From positions 27,380,967 to 27,444,966 of the forward strand of contig OY821744.1 in the NCBI GenBank assembly GCA_963682055.1: a stretch of DNA of 64,000 nt, in the 5' to 3' direction. A program made the position numbers and the translations under genes. Below are positions 22,151 through 34,349 of this stretch, one piece after another. The notes beneath the pieces are model-generated. The model ran no database searches and was not told where the DNA came from. It saw only the letters and a list, made by a program, of their open reading frames with translations. Each line of letters begins with the position of its first letter. Position 1 is the first letter of the stretch. The DNA comes from Primula veris (Eukaryota > Streptophyta > Magnoliopsida > Ericales > Primulaceae).

Positions 22151-23351
22151 AGAATAAAAAAATGCACATTTTCATGTAAAAACCACTTTTTGTATAAAAA
22201 AAAATTCACTTTTTGATGGAAAAAGTGTTTTTTTAATGAAAAACAGCTTTTTCGGTATAAAAATTTTTATATTAAAAAAAAATTTGTAATTTTTTAAAAA
22301 GTTTGTGATTTTTTTAATTTTTTATGATTTTTTCATTTCTTATAATCTTTTTTATTTTTTGTGATTTTTTTTTAATTTTTTGTGATTTTTTTAATTTTTT
22401 TAATTTTTATAATTTTTTTTTGTGATTTTTGTATTTTTTTAATAATTTTTTTTTGTGATTTTTTGTGTTTTTATTTTTTTATTTTTTTATGATTTTTTAT
22501 GATTTTTTTATGATTTTTTGTGATTTTTGTGATTTTTTAAATTACTTTTTGTGATTTTTGCTATTTTTTTATATTTTTTTGTGATTTTTATAATTTTTTT
22601 GTGTTTTTTTTTTATTTTGTTGTAATTTAAAACTATTCTTTTGGGTTTGTAGAAAGATAAAATATGTCTATTATATTTTGGTTTGTATGACCATTTAGTA
22701 AATAAACTAAATAATTCAATAGTGGTACATATGAGAAATGTGAACTTATCAAGATATATATGAGGAATATAAGTTGCTATGAGATACTTATAGGGAATTA
22801 CCCGTGTCCCATTTACCTATTCTCTTGTAAATGCTCTAAGTTAGGATAGATACTCCATTTTTTTTTAAGTACCGGGTATGAGTACTAGACTAGGGTACGA
22901 GTACGACGATACATATACCCGGTGAACTCTTCTAGTCTCTTAGGAACACTTTTTTATAGAGAGATGCTTTAATTACCACATGTAAGGAGATATTTCTTGC
23001 TATATATGCATCTGTACTATCATAACTACATCTCGTAAACATATCTCACACGCCCTAAATAGAAGAAATAGATTAAGAAAGATAATATATTCTATATTGT
23101 AAACAATTACGAATATAAGGTATCTTTTGCCTTTAAACAATTATTTTACGCATCCTGCTTTATAGCATAAAACTCATCATAAATTGGCATTCAATAATTT
23201 GTTCACTCATCTTTAATTACCGTATGAAAGACTAATTTAACTCTATAGAACATTGCTTAGATCATATTAATTTCGATAAAAATGCTTGCTCATTAATTTT
23301 AGAAGACTAACACTAGAATTATAACTCATCATAAATATAAATAATCAGTCG

Positions 23352-23480
23352 TCAACCCACTAGGGCTAGCTGGCTAGCCTAGTGGGCAAGAACCCAAACT
23401 CTCAACTATGAGTTGCAGTGTTCGAGTAAGATGGGGTAGTGTGATAGCATTTGATACTTTTAAATAAGATTTAAAAATAA
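23352..23480 (+). repeat. tRNA-derived SINE-like unit in block B copy 1
   Basis: An A box TAGCCTAGTGGG at 23375-23386 and B box TGTTCGAGTAA at 23419-23429 lie about 33 bp apart, followed by an A-rich tail (TTTAAAAATAAAATAAAAA). Matching units lie at 49785-49890 and 62135-62260. Confidence 0.6.
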
Positions 23481-23816
23481 AATAAAAATTCAGTCGGTTA
23501 ATAATGTTTTTAAAAGACTTATCATCCATATATAAAAGTCATTCAATAATATTTTTAAAAGACTTATCATTCATATATAAAAGTCGTTCAATAATGTTTT
23601 TCAAAGACTTATCATTATCAATTTTTGTATCTATTAATCTGTCAACACTTGCTTGGTGTTGTTAAAGTTGATTGAGAGCCTATATTTTTATATTAGCCAT
23701 AAAAGAAACTCCAATTAGCTAAGAATACCTCTCCGGAGTTCCGACGGGCCATCACCGTCGCCGCCAACGGCACATTGGTGGCCGGTCAACTTTTAGTAAT
23801 ATTTTTTTTTTTTTTA

Positions 23817-24030
23817 CTTTTTCTTTATATGTATTATAACCCAAACATTCAAATAACAACCTTTAACATTTTGAACTATTTGAAATCTTTACTTTGTAAT
23901 AAAAACCAAACAAGAAATGTTTTATTTGAAGCTCATCACCAAAGTATATAAAAACACATAAGCAAAAGAAAAACGTGAACTTTAAATTGATCAAAACAGA
24001 CAAACAATTATTATTAAAATTCATTATTAA
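23817..24030. repeat. Block R1, copy b
   Basis: Second copy of the 20092-20290 block, lying 32 bp left of the copia element 2 LTR. Confidence 0.8.
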
Positions 24031-24062
24031 AACAGAATGTAAATAAAACAAGACGAGGCTAC

Positions 24063-25006
24063 TGTTAACAGTATGCCCTTAACCGATATTCGCCCAACCA
24101 CCTTGATGTTTCTGGTTGCGTTGGCGCTTCGATCCCAAGGTACAACGTCTCGGATGACTCGCCGGAAACTGGCGACGAGTCAAGGTCGAGCTGTTGGTGG
24201 GTGGTTCTCTCTGGTTCTAAAATGTAATGCTAATTTTTGGAGAGATGATATATGCTATTGGTGTTTGATTTCAGAATGTTGTATATTGTTGACATGTGGG
24301 GGGGTCTGCCTATTTATAGGCTTGCTGAGTATCTCAGCCATTAAAGTCACTTTACTACTGTCAGTTTTTGAAATTCGAAACTGCAGTATTAACTTTGCAA
24401 TGAATTCATATTTATTGCAACAGTTACAGCTTTGCTGGAAGCTTTTCCCGAGCAGGCACGCGTTTCCCGAACAGGCACGCTTTTCCCGAACAGGCGTGCT
24501 TTTCCCGAACAGGAACACTTTTCCCGAACTGGAACAGGCGCACTTTTTCCCGTTGAGCTAAAAACCCGACGAGCAAGCCCGCCCGACCGAGCAAGCCCGC
24601 CCGACCGAGCAAGCCCATGTGTGGTACACAATACACACATGTGTATGTGGACACACTACTTAATATCCACATGGGATACCTTAGTATATATATTGTAAAA
24701 ATCACTCATGATTTTCCAATGTGGGATAACCCTCATGGGTTAAATCCCATTTCTTTTCTCATTTTCCAGCATTTACTTTATTTCCTCTTTCGAGTATCAA
24801 CCTTCGAGTCCAATTATCATTCACACCCTTCCTCCGAATAGGTCATGCGATATACCGTTGTGAAGCTCGTCGTACGAGCTACTCAAACGCTTTGAGTATG
24901 GCCTCAGAAAAACTGAGTAGTCGCATCGAAAATTGACTCAAAGATGGTCCCTGATCACTTGGAACAACCATGTTTAAAAACATGTTTTCCTACAATTTTT
25001 CCAACA
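24063..25006 (-). repeat. Copia element 2, 3' LTR
   Basis: On the minus strand it starts TGTTGGAAAAATTGTAGG right after a PPT (CATGTGGGGGAT) and ends ACTGTTAACA. It carries two arrays: about six copies of a roughly 20-bp CTTTTCCCGAACAGGCACG-like unit (24441-24552), and three copies of the 18-bp GAGCAAGCCCGCCCGACC (24571-24617). These make overlapping spurious ORFs. The outer boundary at 24063 is inferred from the TGTT...AACA symmetry. Confidence 0.75.
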
Positions 25007-25563
25007 ATCCCCCACATGAATGCAATTGGCTCGAAAGCCCATGTCCTAAATGCAAATCAAGAGAACCGCAAAAGTTCACTGCCTAAGGTCAGGTAGCGCG
25101 CGCCTTGAACCTGCCGTAGCGGAATACCACCCAGAATACTGCTATTAGGTAGCTGTAAAGCTTTGAACCATCAAGCTTTGTGTATCCCAGAATGGCACCC
25201 GCACAGTGCCCTCTCTACCCACGTACTAGGCCCTTTAGTTGTTGTTCATATTTGGCCTGGACTGCCTTGGCAACTTCAACTGAGTGCTCTAGTGAATTAG
25301 CCCAAGATCATCACATGGTACCGGCCTTACACACTCGTTATAGGTGTTCCAAGTCGAAAGTGTCCTGACTCACTTTACTCGACCGTCGAGTTACTTGGAT
25401 CATTAAGAGCCTCAAGCTCACCCTTACAATGGTACAGGTCTATCACTCTGTCATCGCGGAAATGGGCTGGGAACTCCAGGTTCCCGAGTGCTTTGTTCGG
25501 TTGCCCCCACAGTTCAGTTTCCCTTTGAACCTATCGGGAAATATTCCGTTTAGGTTGGGTTGC
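25007..25563 (-). other. Copia element 2, 3' UTR with PPT
   Basis: The 557-bp stretch between the Pol stop and the PPT/LTR border shows no coding evidence. It is richer in G/C than the surrounding DNA, as is the element as a whole. Confidence 0.7.
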
Positions 25564-28500
25564 CTATGGGGGGGCCACCAATTTAATGGGCTTTAATCCC
25601 ATTCCGTTCGATGACGCCTCGACTCCCACTTGAGTCAAGCCTTTTGTTAATGGATCCGCTATGTTTTCCTTTGATCTCACGAAATCTAAGAATACCACAC
25701 CGTTGGATAACAATTCTCTTACAGATTTATGTCTCCGACGTATATGTCGAGACTTTCCATTATACATATGATCCTGAGCCCGCGCAATAGCTGATTGACT
25801 ATCACAATGCATGCTTATTGCGGGAACAGGTTTTGGCCACATTGGAATTCCTTCCAATAGACTTCTCAGCCAGTCTGCCTCTTCGGTTGCTAAGTCCAAC
25901 GCTATGAATTCAGATTCCATAGTTGACCTTGCAATACATGTCTGTTTAGAGGATCTCCAAGACACAGCAGCTCCTCCCATTATAAACACATATCCACTCG
26001 TGGACCTTGTGCTATTGGAGTCTGATATCCAGTTGGCATCTGAATACCCTTCCAGTACCGCTGGATATCTGGTATAGTGCAGCCCGTAATCGGCTGAAAA
26101 CCTCATATACCTGAGAAGTTTCATTATGGCCTTCCAGTGTTCCTCATTCGGATTGCTGGTGTACCTGCTCAGTCTACTCACTGAGTTTGCTATGTCTGGT
26201 CTAGTGCAGTTCATTATATACATGAGACTGCCTATGACTCAAGAGAACTCCAATTGATTCACACTCTTACCAGAATTCTTTTTCAGGTTACAGTTGAACT
26301 CAATTGGGGTTCTAGACATTGCTTTACTGCCCTTGTCAAACTTGTCTAATACTTGTTTAACATAGTGACTTTGGGACAAGGCATATCCTTCTGATGTTTT
26401 GGTAATCTTCATACCAAGTATTACATCAGCTATACCCAGATCCTTCATATCGAAGTGTTGTGACAACATTTTCTTTGTGGAGCTGATTCTATCATTACTC
26501 CCAATTATAATCATGTCATCCACATAGAGACAGACTACGACACAGTCTCTTCCACTTCCTTTAGAGTAGACACATTTATCACACTCATTAATGTGAAAAC
26601 CGTTTGATATCATAATTCTATCAAACTTCTCGTGCCATTGCTTTGGCGCTTGTTTGAGTCCATATAGAGACTTTACAAGTTTGCACACTTGGTGCTCTTT
26701 ACCAGGAACTACAAACCCTTCCGGTTGTTCCATGTAAATCTCTTCTTCCAGTTCTCCATTTAGAAACGCCGTCTTTACATCCATTTGATGTATTTCCATA
26801 TCAAACAAAGCTGCGAGAGCAATGACGATTCGGATTGATGTTTTCCTGGAGACAAGAGCATACGTGTCGAAATAATCGACACCTTCAGTTTGCCTGAATC
26901 CTTTTACTACAAGTCTCGCCTTGTATTTCTCAATCGTGCCGTCAACCCTTAACTTCCTCTTGAAGATCCACTTGTGACCTAGGGGCTTACAACCTTTCGG
27001 AAGATCCACTAGTTCCCAAGTGTGGTTTTGCATGATTGATTCAATCTCATTTTGAATAGCTTCTTCCCAATATTGGGAATCCGGTGTTTACATAGCTTGT
27101 TTATATGTCACCGGTTCGCCTTCAACCATGAAGGTTAGGAAATCAGGTCCAAAGGAAGTTTCCTTCCTTGACCTTTTGCTGCGCCGAGGCTCTTCCTCTT
27201 CCTCTTCCTCTGTCGGTTCACTTGCCCCCACATTTCCTTCACTGTTCAACTCTTCAGTTGGTATAGATGTAGCTAATTTCCGGGGAAAGATATCCTCAAA
27301 GAAAGAGGCCTCTCGGCTTTCCATATACGTATCTACGTGCACATTGGGATTGTCCGACTTGTGTATGAGAAACCGATATGCACTACTATTATGTGCATAT
27401 CCGATGAACACACAGTCCACCGTTTTAGGACCAATTCTCATCCTCTTAGGAGTGGGAACTAGAACCTTCGCGAGACAACCCCAAACCGGCAGGTTCTTAT
27501 AACTGGGTTGATGACCTTTCCATAATTCATATGGAGTCTTTTCTCGCTTCTTATGTGGTAACTTGTTTAAAACATAGTTTGCGGAAAGTATCGCTTCCCC
27601 CCACATGTTCTGGGGTAACCCAGAACTGATTAACATAGCATTCATCATTTCCTTTAGCGTTCTATTTTTACGCTCAGCAACCCCATTTTGCTCGGGAGTG
27701 TATGGGGCTGTGGTTTGATGTATAATGCCGCTTTCAGCGCATATCTGCTCAAACGGTGATTCAAATTCACCGCCTGTATCACTTCTCAATGTTTTAATTT
27801 TTCTATTGAGTTGATTTTCAACTTCGGTCTTATATAGAGCGAATTTCTCTACTGCTTCGTCTTTACTTCTCATTAAGTAAACATAGCAGTATCTAGTACA
27901 ATCATCTATAAAAGTGATAAAGTACTTTTTCCCTCCTCGTGTTTGTATAAACTTTAAGTCACATACATCTGTGTGTATTAGACCGAGAGGTTCACTTTCT
28001 CGTTCAACATGTTGAAACGATGATTTCGTTAATTTTGCCTCTACACAAATCTCACATTTGTGTTGCTTATCAAAAACGAAATTTGGTATTAGTTTTAGTG
28101 ATATTAATTTCTTTAAAGAATTATAATTCACGTGACCTAATCTACCATGCCACAAATGAAATGACTCAAATAAATAATTAAACTCAGAATTATTATTGGC
28201 CTCTTGGGCAACAGTCATCACATTGCTAGTGCTAGCCTCAACTTTAGCACCTTTATTGGGAGCAGGTGTCCCTACGTTTAACTTAAACATGTCATTGGTC
28301 ATATAGCCACGGCCTACATAGACACCATTTTTGGTGATTACAATTTTATCGGATTCTAAGACTAGCTTGAACCCGTTCTTCACCATCACAGATCCGGATA
28401 CCAGATTCTTACGGATATCCGGAACATGGAGCACATTGGTCAACCTCAGCTCTTTTCCCGGGGTCATCTTCATCACCACCATTCCTTTTCCTTCCACCTT

Positions 28501-28653
28501 GGAAGTAGCAGAATTTCCCATGAAGCAGCTTTCTCCCTCTACCGCTTCGTAGGTCTTAAACATCCACCTTGTTGAGCAGATGTGGCTCGTGGCGCCGGTA
28601 TCCAGCCACCACTCTTTGGGGTTGCTCCCCACGAGATTCACCTCAGAGACCAC
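25564..28653 (-). pseudogene. Copia element 2 Pol, two nonsense codons
   Basis: Reading minus, the protease WWLDTGATSHIC is followed by the GAG-pre-integrase HHCC region (LWHGRLGHVN, CEICVEAKL). The integrase core shows HTDVCDL, RSDTGGEF and AERKNRT. A Glu-rich linker (about 27215) precedes RT (MDVKTAFLNGELEE, CLYVDDMIIIGS), and RNase H has [17 protein letters not shown] and [10 protein letters not shown]. The only damage I see is TAA at 27090-27088 and TGA at 26241-26239; the same frame continues after both. Pol starts in a different frame from Gag, overlapping it at 28638-28653. Confidence 0.93.
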
Positions 28654-29502
28654 AGCAGTAAAGTGGTCATCATCTCGTCCTCACTCGGCCAGATGTGCCT
28701 GAGCTGGAGCTTTCCTCTTTCCCTTGCCCTTAAAGTTCCTCGGGGGGGCTTAGGCTTAACAGCGCCTTTATTGTCATAACAGTCCGCGGCACGATGGCCG
28801 GTCCTGTTACACACAAAGCAGGTTCCTGCAAATTTCTTTGCGACAACAGCACTGTCTCCGGTATCAAAACGTTTCCGTTTGACGTTGGAGCTTTCGACCA
28901 CATTGGCCTTTGCCATCGGGATGACAGCACCACCGAATCTCCTCACGGAGCGACGGTTGCTCACCTCGATGTTGAGCTTCTCAATGAGCCCCTCAAACCT
29001 CATTTCCTTCCGCTTGTGCTTCAGGTAGTTTTGAAAGTCTTTCCAAGACGGCGGTAATTTCTCAATCATGAGTGCCACCTGGAAAGGCTCATTAATAACT
29101 AGCCCCTCAGCCTCAAGGCGGTGATAAATCAGTTGGAGCTCCTCAACTTGCTCCATGACACCCCTGCTGTCAGTCATACGGTACTCGTGAAAGTCTGTGA
29201 CAACAAATCTCTTTGTGCCAGCGTTATTCACTTTGTACTTATTTTCGAGAGTCTCCCACAGCTCCTTTGCAGTAGCTTTGGGCTCGAAAACACTGAACAG
29301 CGTGTCATCTAGAGCACACAGGATATAGTTCTTGCATAGGTAGTCGGCATGTCTCCATGCCTCAACCGCAGAGAACGACTGCTCGTCCAGATCGTCCTCG
29401 CTTAGGACGGGAGCAGTCTCCTTAAGAAACCTGGTCAGATTCAGGGTCGTGAGATAAAACAGCATCTTTTGCTGCCAACGTTTAAAGTTGACTCCCCTGA
29501 AT
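28638..29502 (-). CDS. Copia element 2 Gag, N-terminus truncated
   Basis: It begins inside the Gag fold (FRGVNFKRWQQKMLFYL) and continues through the UBN2-type region (LWETLENKYKVNNAG, PPSWKDFQNYLKHKR). It reaches a zinc knuckle CFVCNRTGHRAADC at about 28828-28787. The first 12 residues of the open frame (from 29543) come from flanking block R2 and are not Gag. It is otherwise open to its stop at 28638. Confidence 0.88.
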
Positions 29503-29615
29503 CTTATGCTATATATGTAGAATTGTACATATGATTCTTGCAAGTGTAATCAAAACAAATATTTATTTTTCTATCATACAACATTTGATACATTAATAAA
29601 TCACCCACATTACTA
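29503..29615. repeat. Block R2, copy b
   Basis: Counterpart of 20618-20735; similarity stops near ACATTACTA at 29615. Confidence 0.8.
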
Positions 29616-31254
29616 TGTATATGTTATTTTTGTTGCTAGATGTTCTAAATTTATTTCTTACAATCAAAGTTACTAATTATATGTTAATAAAATATGATAT
29701 TATATTGTCTTTTCAATTTACACATTAAACAACTCGTCAATTATTAACTTCTCCTATTATTTCAATACCTACGAATGCTTTTTTTCTTAGAGTGAAATAC
29801 TTGTTAAAATATTATGTATGATTTTTGTTTCCTTCAGTGACAAATTTAGAGGGAAAAAAAATTCTAAATGAATAATTTTTTTTTTTTACCTAAGATACAA
29901 AAATGTTCAATAGTTTAAAGTTAAATACTTGTAAGTTGAGTACTTACACCCCCTTTTTTATCAAATAAAATATTGTTGACTTATGTACTAATTGTGCCCC
30001 CAAAAAAATTTCTGACTCCGTCCCTAATTATGCCATTATGCGGGAATAGCCGTTTTTTTGGAGGTTTTTTAAACTGAAGGATAATTTAAATTTCTTATAT
30101 TTCATTAATAGAACATGGAACAAATTAAATTCAAGTTTTGGAAATTTGGTCATATCTCTTGTAATAAAAGACAATTAGTTGTAATAAAAAAGTCTACACA
30201 GTTTTCAAAACTTAGGATTTCGATTTAAATTTAGATAATTATTTAGATAAGCATAAATATTTTGACATACATTCTAGGAGAGACTCACTAAGTTCCATTG
30301 ATCTATCTTAATATACATTGATCTAACGGCAGAGTCTATGTCAAATATTATTTGCTTATATCGCCACTCTTGTTAAGTTGACTAAAGCTTTAGCTGAAAA
30401 GTTTACACAATTTATCACTTAAACAAATTTATCAAGTATTTAATTAATTGGATTACCAACCTTTGGTTTTCAATTTCAAATAAATCTATTTTATGATTGA
30501 GACTTTGAATTTATCCATGTATCTTTTAAAAAGCCTCACCATTCACGATCATATTGTTTCGTAATAAATATTAAATAATGTGTTGGCATTTCTTGCTAAG
30601 CTACACTTTAAAGATAGCATTTGGAGTGGCTGGAGAAATGTTCAACATTTCTAGGATAGTACTCTAAAATGTCTAGAGATTTTATAGCTTATGCAGGTTA
30701 TTTATTGTACTTTAACCTTATTTCTTTTGCTCTCAGAATTTATTTTCAGGAAAAATTGTTAATGTGAAGAGAAGGATGATAAAGATGATGCAGCTGCTAT
30801 TTTGCTCTTGATAGATTCTGATAAAGAAGATGAAATTGAAGTTTTGAATAAGGAAACTGTTTCTTATGAAGAACATGGCTTTGTTAATGTTAAATGATAA
30901 TGCTTTTTATAAGATTTTTTTCTTTATTTTCCTCGAACTATTTTAGTGGTTGAACTGCCCTTTTGGTTGGTTATTTTTGCTTATTACTATGATGAAGGTT
31001 TTTATCCTGTATTAAAATGGATAAATCTCTCTTTAAATTTGAAGCTTGACTTTTGAATTTGCTGCTTAGATCACTTTGATCTTGAAGACATGAAGTTATA
31101 AGGTTAGGGGTATAAGGAGTAAGGGGTAATTTATTGTAGCCAATTTTGACTTAAAAAGTGACGTATTTTGAGTGTCAACATAGGGTTTTTCCTCTCATTC
31201 TATGATATTTCTATGCCTCTTATACAACTTGTTCGTATTGATTCTGATATCATG
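29616..31254. other. AT-rich spacer with block A copy and a possible exon relic
   Basis: 30372-30575 matches block A at 37640 and 47700. Around 30735-30896 a splice-acceptor-like TTATTTTCAG precedes a 45-codon acidic open stretch (CEEKDDKDDAAAILLL, ending FVNVK) that stops at 30896; an in-frame TAA lies just before it. This could be a relic of a last exon, but the evidence is thin. Nothing else was recognised. Confidence 0.35.
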
Positions 31255-31508
31255 TACTTCTTTCGTACCTAAATAATTGTCTACTATTCCATATTTATTT
31301 GTACCAAAATAAATTTCCGTTTTCCTAATTTATCAATGAAAAAATGTTAAGTCTTATAATATTCTCAAATATTGCAATGAATACATTCAAAAAATGGACA
31401 ATAATAATAATTTAATTTAAAGTAAGGTTATATATGTAACTTTCAAATGCAATAAATGACAACTCTTAATATTTGCAAAATGTCAAACGTGGACACTTAA
31501 AAAGTGAT

Positions 31509-33287
31509 TGTCACGCCCCAAAATCCGTAAGAACGAATATCGAGGAGTGACCTTTTTAAATAAATGGAAAAAGAAACCTGTTGGTACAAAATTTAAATTT
31601 TAAAAGAAATAACTTGCGAGCTAAAGGAACAATTAATCAATTAAATATAAAAGTGTATGCCAAACGCGCCTACAAGACGAGATAGTTTTGACAAGTTTAT
31701 AAAAGAAAATAAACGAATGTAAATTGCCCATAGCCTACAACCTCAAAATATAATCTAAGTGCAAAGAAAGTGAAAGCCCCGAACCCATGTGACGCATTGC
31801 AATAGCTCTTATCCATACTTCTCAACCTAAGTTGTACCTGAAAGACAAAACTGTAACGGTGAGTCCCACGCACATACATAGACGGGACGGCACCACAAAA
31901 TACCGTCACTCCATCCCATAAATGCAAGAACTCACAAACAACCACTACAATAATCAACGTATAAAAAGAAATATAATAACTTCGTACAACGTAATAAATT
32001 AAATAACTCCAACACACATCTACAACAAACATGGACCTCTCACGCCACCTATCCCAGTCCGTAAGGTAGGTCATTCCCTATCCCTTCGGCCGTCTTATGT
32101 CCCCGGAATTAGGGAGAGACATAGACCATTGCTATTAATAAAAGTAGATTTAAAGTGCGCACTTGGACCTCTCACGCCACTCGTCCCAGTCCGTAAGACG
32201 AGTCATTCCCTATCCCCTCGACCGTCTTATGTCCCCGGAATTAGGGAGAGACATAGACCATTGCTAACAATAAAATAAATATAGTGCACACTAGAATCTC
32301 TCACGTCACTCGTCCCAGTCCGTAAGACGAGTCATTCCCTATCCCCTCGGCCGTCTTATGTCCCCGGAATTAGGAAGAGACATAGACCATTGCCACTAAT
32401 CTAAATCACAAAGCCTCGGCCAATAATATAAAACCATTCAATTATCACATTCTCATACGTCACTTTAACGTAATTCAACATAACCCATAAGCATAGGTGC
32501 TAGATTCACAACTAGCCAAACAACTTCAACAACATAAAATCTCATTCACACATTTTAACAAACACCTTGTATGCATAAACTACAATTCATCTTTATTCAA
32601 CATAAATTTACCCAATTTCATCAACAACTATATAATCACATAATCAACTCATAAAACATGCAAACCCATCCATAATCTCATTAATTCAAAATTAATATGT
32701 CTCAAGTCTCAACTTCAACAATTCAAATAATGGAATTAAAAGTAAAACAAATAAACCCTAATTAACAATCTAAGAACTTAATTAATATAAAAGGCAAAAA
32801 CTCCCAATTAATAATAAACACAAAATCTAATCCTAACATACACCCTCGTCTAGTCGCAATAGATAACCACCGTTACCTTAGTGCGTAGAGGAGATGCTTC
32901 CGGTATGAGCCCGCTAATGGTGGTTTCTTCTTCTTCTTCCTAGGATTTGGAATCTCCCTTTTCTCTCTTTTTCTCTCTTTTCTCTCTTGATTTAGGTTAC
33001 TGCTTTGAAAAAGTGGGCTGATTTGAAGATGTAAAAACTGTTTTGAGAAAGTTTCTGGAAGCGAATTATTTGGTCCCCAAAGTTTTAAAAGTTAACTCAT
33101 GATCCAAAAATATTGTTTTACTACTCAAAAATAACAAATCTTTAGAAACAAATCTATTGGGTCCTTTTTATTTATAAAATTAGTAACATGTTTTAAAAAT
33201 AAAGTTTTTCGGAAGGGTTTCGGTTTTTGGCTAAAAATTAGTCGAGTGACCGGTTTTTGTTAAATTTTTATAAAACGTTTTTGGATG
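31509..33287 (-). repeat. 3' LTR of the gypsy derivative (inner end cut)
   Basis: Begins TGTCACGCCCC and follows the partner LTR until TTTTTGGAT near 33287; the terminal roughly 60 bp (ending ATGTTACA in the partner) are missing. It carries three tandem units of about 130 bp at 32032, 32164 and 32293; the partner has two. Confidence 0.88.
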
Positions 33288-33289
33288 GT

Positions 33290-34111
33290 GGGCCGATGCC
33301 AATTGCAATGAGATGGTCGGGTTGAGCCCCTTCATGAATCTTCTACATTTTTCCGCACCCCCTAGAACCGAGTCTGGGGCATACCTCGAGAGTGAGGTAA
33401 ACTTTAGCTGTTATTCTTGAACGGTCATACCCCCTTGATATAGTTCAACGAACCGTCTCCTCATTTCATCCTTATAAGAATCGGGAAGAAACTGTCGATT
33501 AAACAATTCGATAAATTCATTCCAGTCGATGTTGGTTACGTCGTAAGTATCCACGATCCCTAACCACCACTTCCGTGCTTCACCCTTTAGGTGAAACTGA
33601 GCCATATTCACCCGTTGTTCCCCATCTACTATCCCCGCTGCCGATAGGTATTTCTTCATTTCGTCCACCCATCCCTCAGCTATGGATGGTTCACCTATCC
33701 CATCGAAAGTTAGAGCCCCAATCGGGTGAAGTTAAGCAATCCATTATTACTTGAACTTCCAGCTTGTGCATTCTGCACCATTATTTGCACCAACTTCTGA
33801 AGGTCGGTCATCACTTGGTTTGCGTTTACCGATTCCGGTCCAAGTGCGTATGTCTCCTCTTCTTCCTCATTCACTTATTCATATACATTTTCAACCTCTA
33901 CCTCCTCCTCGGATTTCTCATGTGGTGGGGCACTAGTGTTACCTCTCCCCCCACGACCTCTTGCAGCCCTCCTTCCTCGAGTTGCTCCCCGCCCCCTTGG
34001 GGCTCTTCTTCCTCTTCCATTTGCCCTACCTCGGGTAGCCGCACCGCTTGATGGTGGTGTGCCCCCACGTGTAGCTGGTCCCCTTCCACTAGTCCTTGTG
34101 GTAATAACCAT
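33290..34111 (-). pseudogene. Gag remnant of the gypsy derivative
   Basis: Starts at 34111 (MVITTRTSGRG), with a basic Gly/Arg/Ala-rich N-terminus and an acidic segment closed by a TAA near 33875. Frame changes lie near 33700, and a clear capsid segment is at 33668-33411 (AQFHLKGEARKWWLG), ending at a stop in MTVQE. It continues as Gag-like text ([16 protein letters not shown]) to the deletion junction. It is clearly more damaged than the copy at 1-2486. Confidence 0.85.
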
Positions 34112-34349
34112 GACTACAACATTTAAAACCGACACTTTAGTTGTCTTACTCGACACCACTACTCATACATGTATATTCATACATGATAAAAGTTCGTTTT
34201 GCATGCTAATCATTTTATCAAGATTTCTAAGGTTCAAAATCATAGAGTACTGAAATACGAAGCCAATGGTTCAAGCATAATCAAATTCGGAGTAAAAACG
34301 AAGGAGTTATAAACGTTTGAAGTATAGCGAGAAAACCGCAAAATTGCCA

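Larger units (their letters stand above)
20813..22805. mobile_element. AT-rich foldback-like element carrying a 21-bp minisatellite
   Basis: Comparison with uninterrupted block B copies (48770 and 49260) defines it as an insertion of about 2 kb. The ends are weakly inverted (GGATTAATACCTCATAGGTA on the left; GGGTAATTCCCTATAAGTAT as reverse complement of the right). Inside are a left arm of AAAAATCACAAAAATTAT-like repeats (20980-21240), a tRNA-like SINE piece (21360-21440), a minisatellite (21450-22150), and a right arm of TTTTTGTGATTTTT repeats (22260-22620). The two arms are complementary in style, as in foldback elements. No transposase. No clean target duplication was read. Confidence 0.6.
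20736..23800. repeat. Block B, copy 1 (split by a foldback-like element)
   Basis: 20736-20812 and 22806-23800 together match 49190-50150, and their right part matches 61750-62520. They share AAGTACATGCGTTGGT, ACATATACCCGGTGAACTC, CATATCTCACACGCCC and TGAAAGACTAATTTAA. Uninterrupted copies show that 20813-22805 is an insertion. The block contains a SINE-like tRNA-derived piece (23352-23480). The end (23740-23800) is a G/C-rich stretch also found at 50090-50145 but not in copy 3, where the promoter of the intact gene follows instead. Confidence 0.82.
24063..29502 (-). mobile_element. Copia element 2, minus strand, 5' truncated
   Basis: Consists of a 3' LTR (24063-25006), 3' UTR (25007-25563), Pol and Gag. 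At 29502 the Gag N-terminus is cut, and block R2 follows directly, so the 5' LTR, PBS and start of Gag are lost. Since R1 and R2 flank it, the element entered an R1-R2 unit and a deletion then removed its 5' end and part of the unit. Confidence 0.9.

Noticed and set aside
24255..24705. Four overlapping ORFs with Gly/Lys/Ser or Phe-Pro-Glu repeats
   Set aside because: They come from the micro-arrays in the copia element 2 LTR.
31697..32074. Minus-strand ORFs of 105-141 codons in gypsy LTRs (also 35392-35817 and 56954-57271)
   Set aside because: They recur in the same LTR position but lie wholly in LTR repeat sequence with no known protein and frame breaks between copies; LTR-encoded protein is unlikely.
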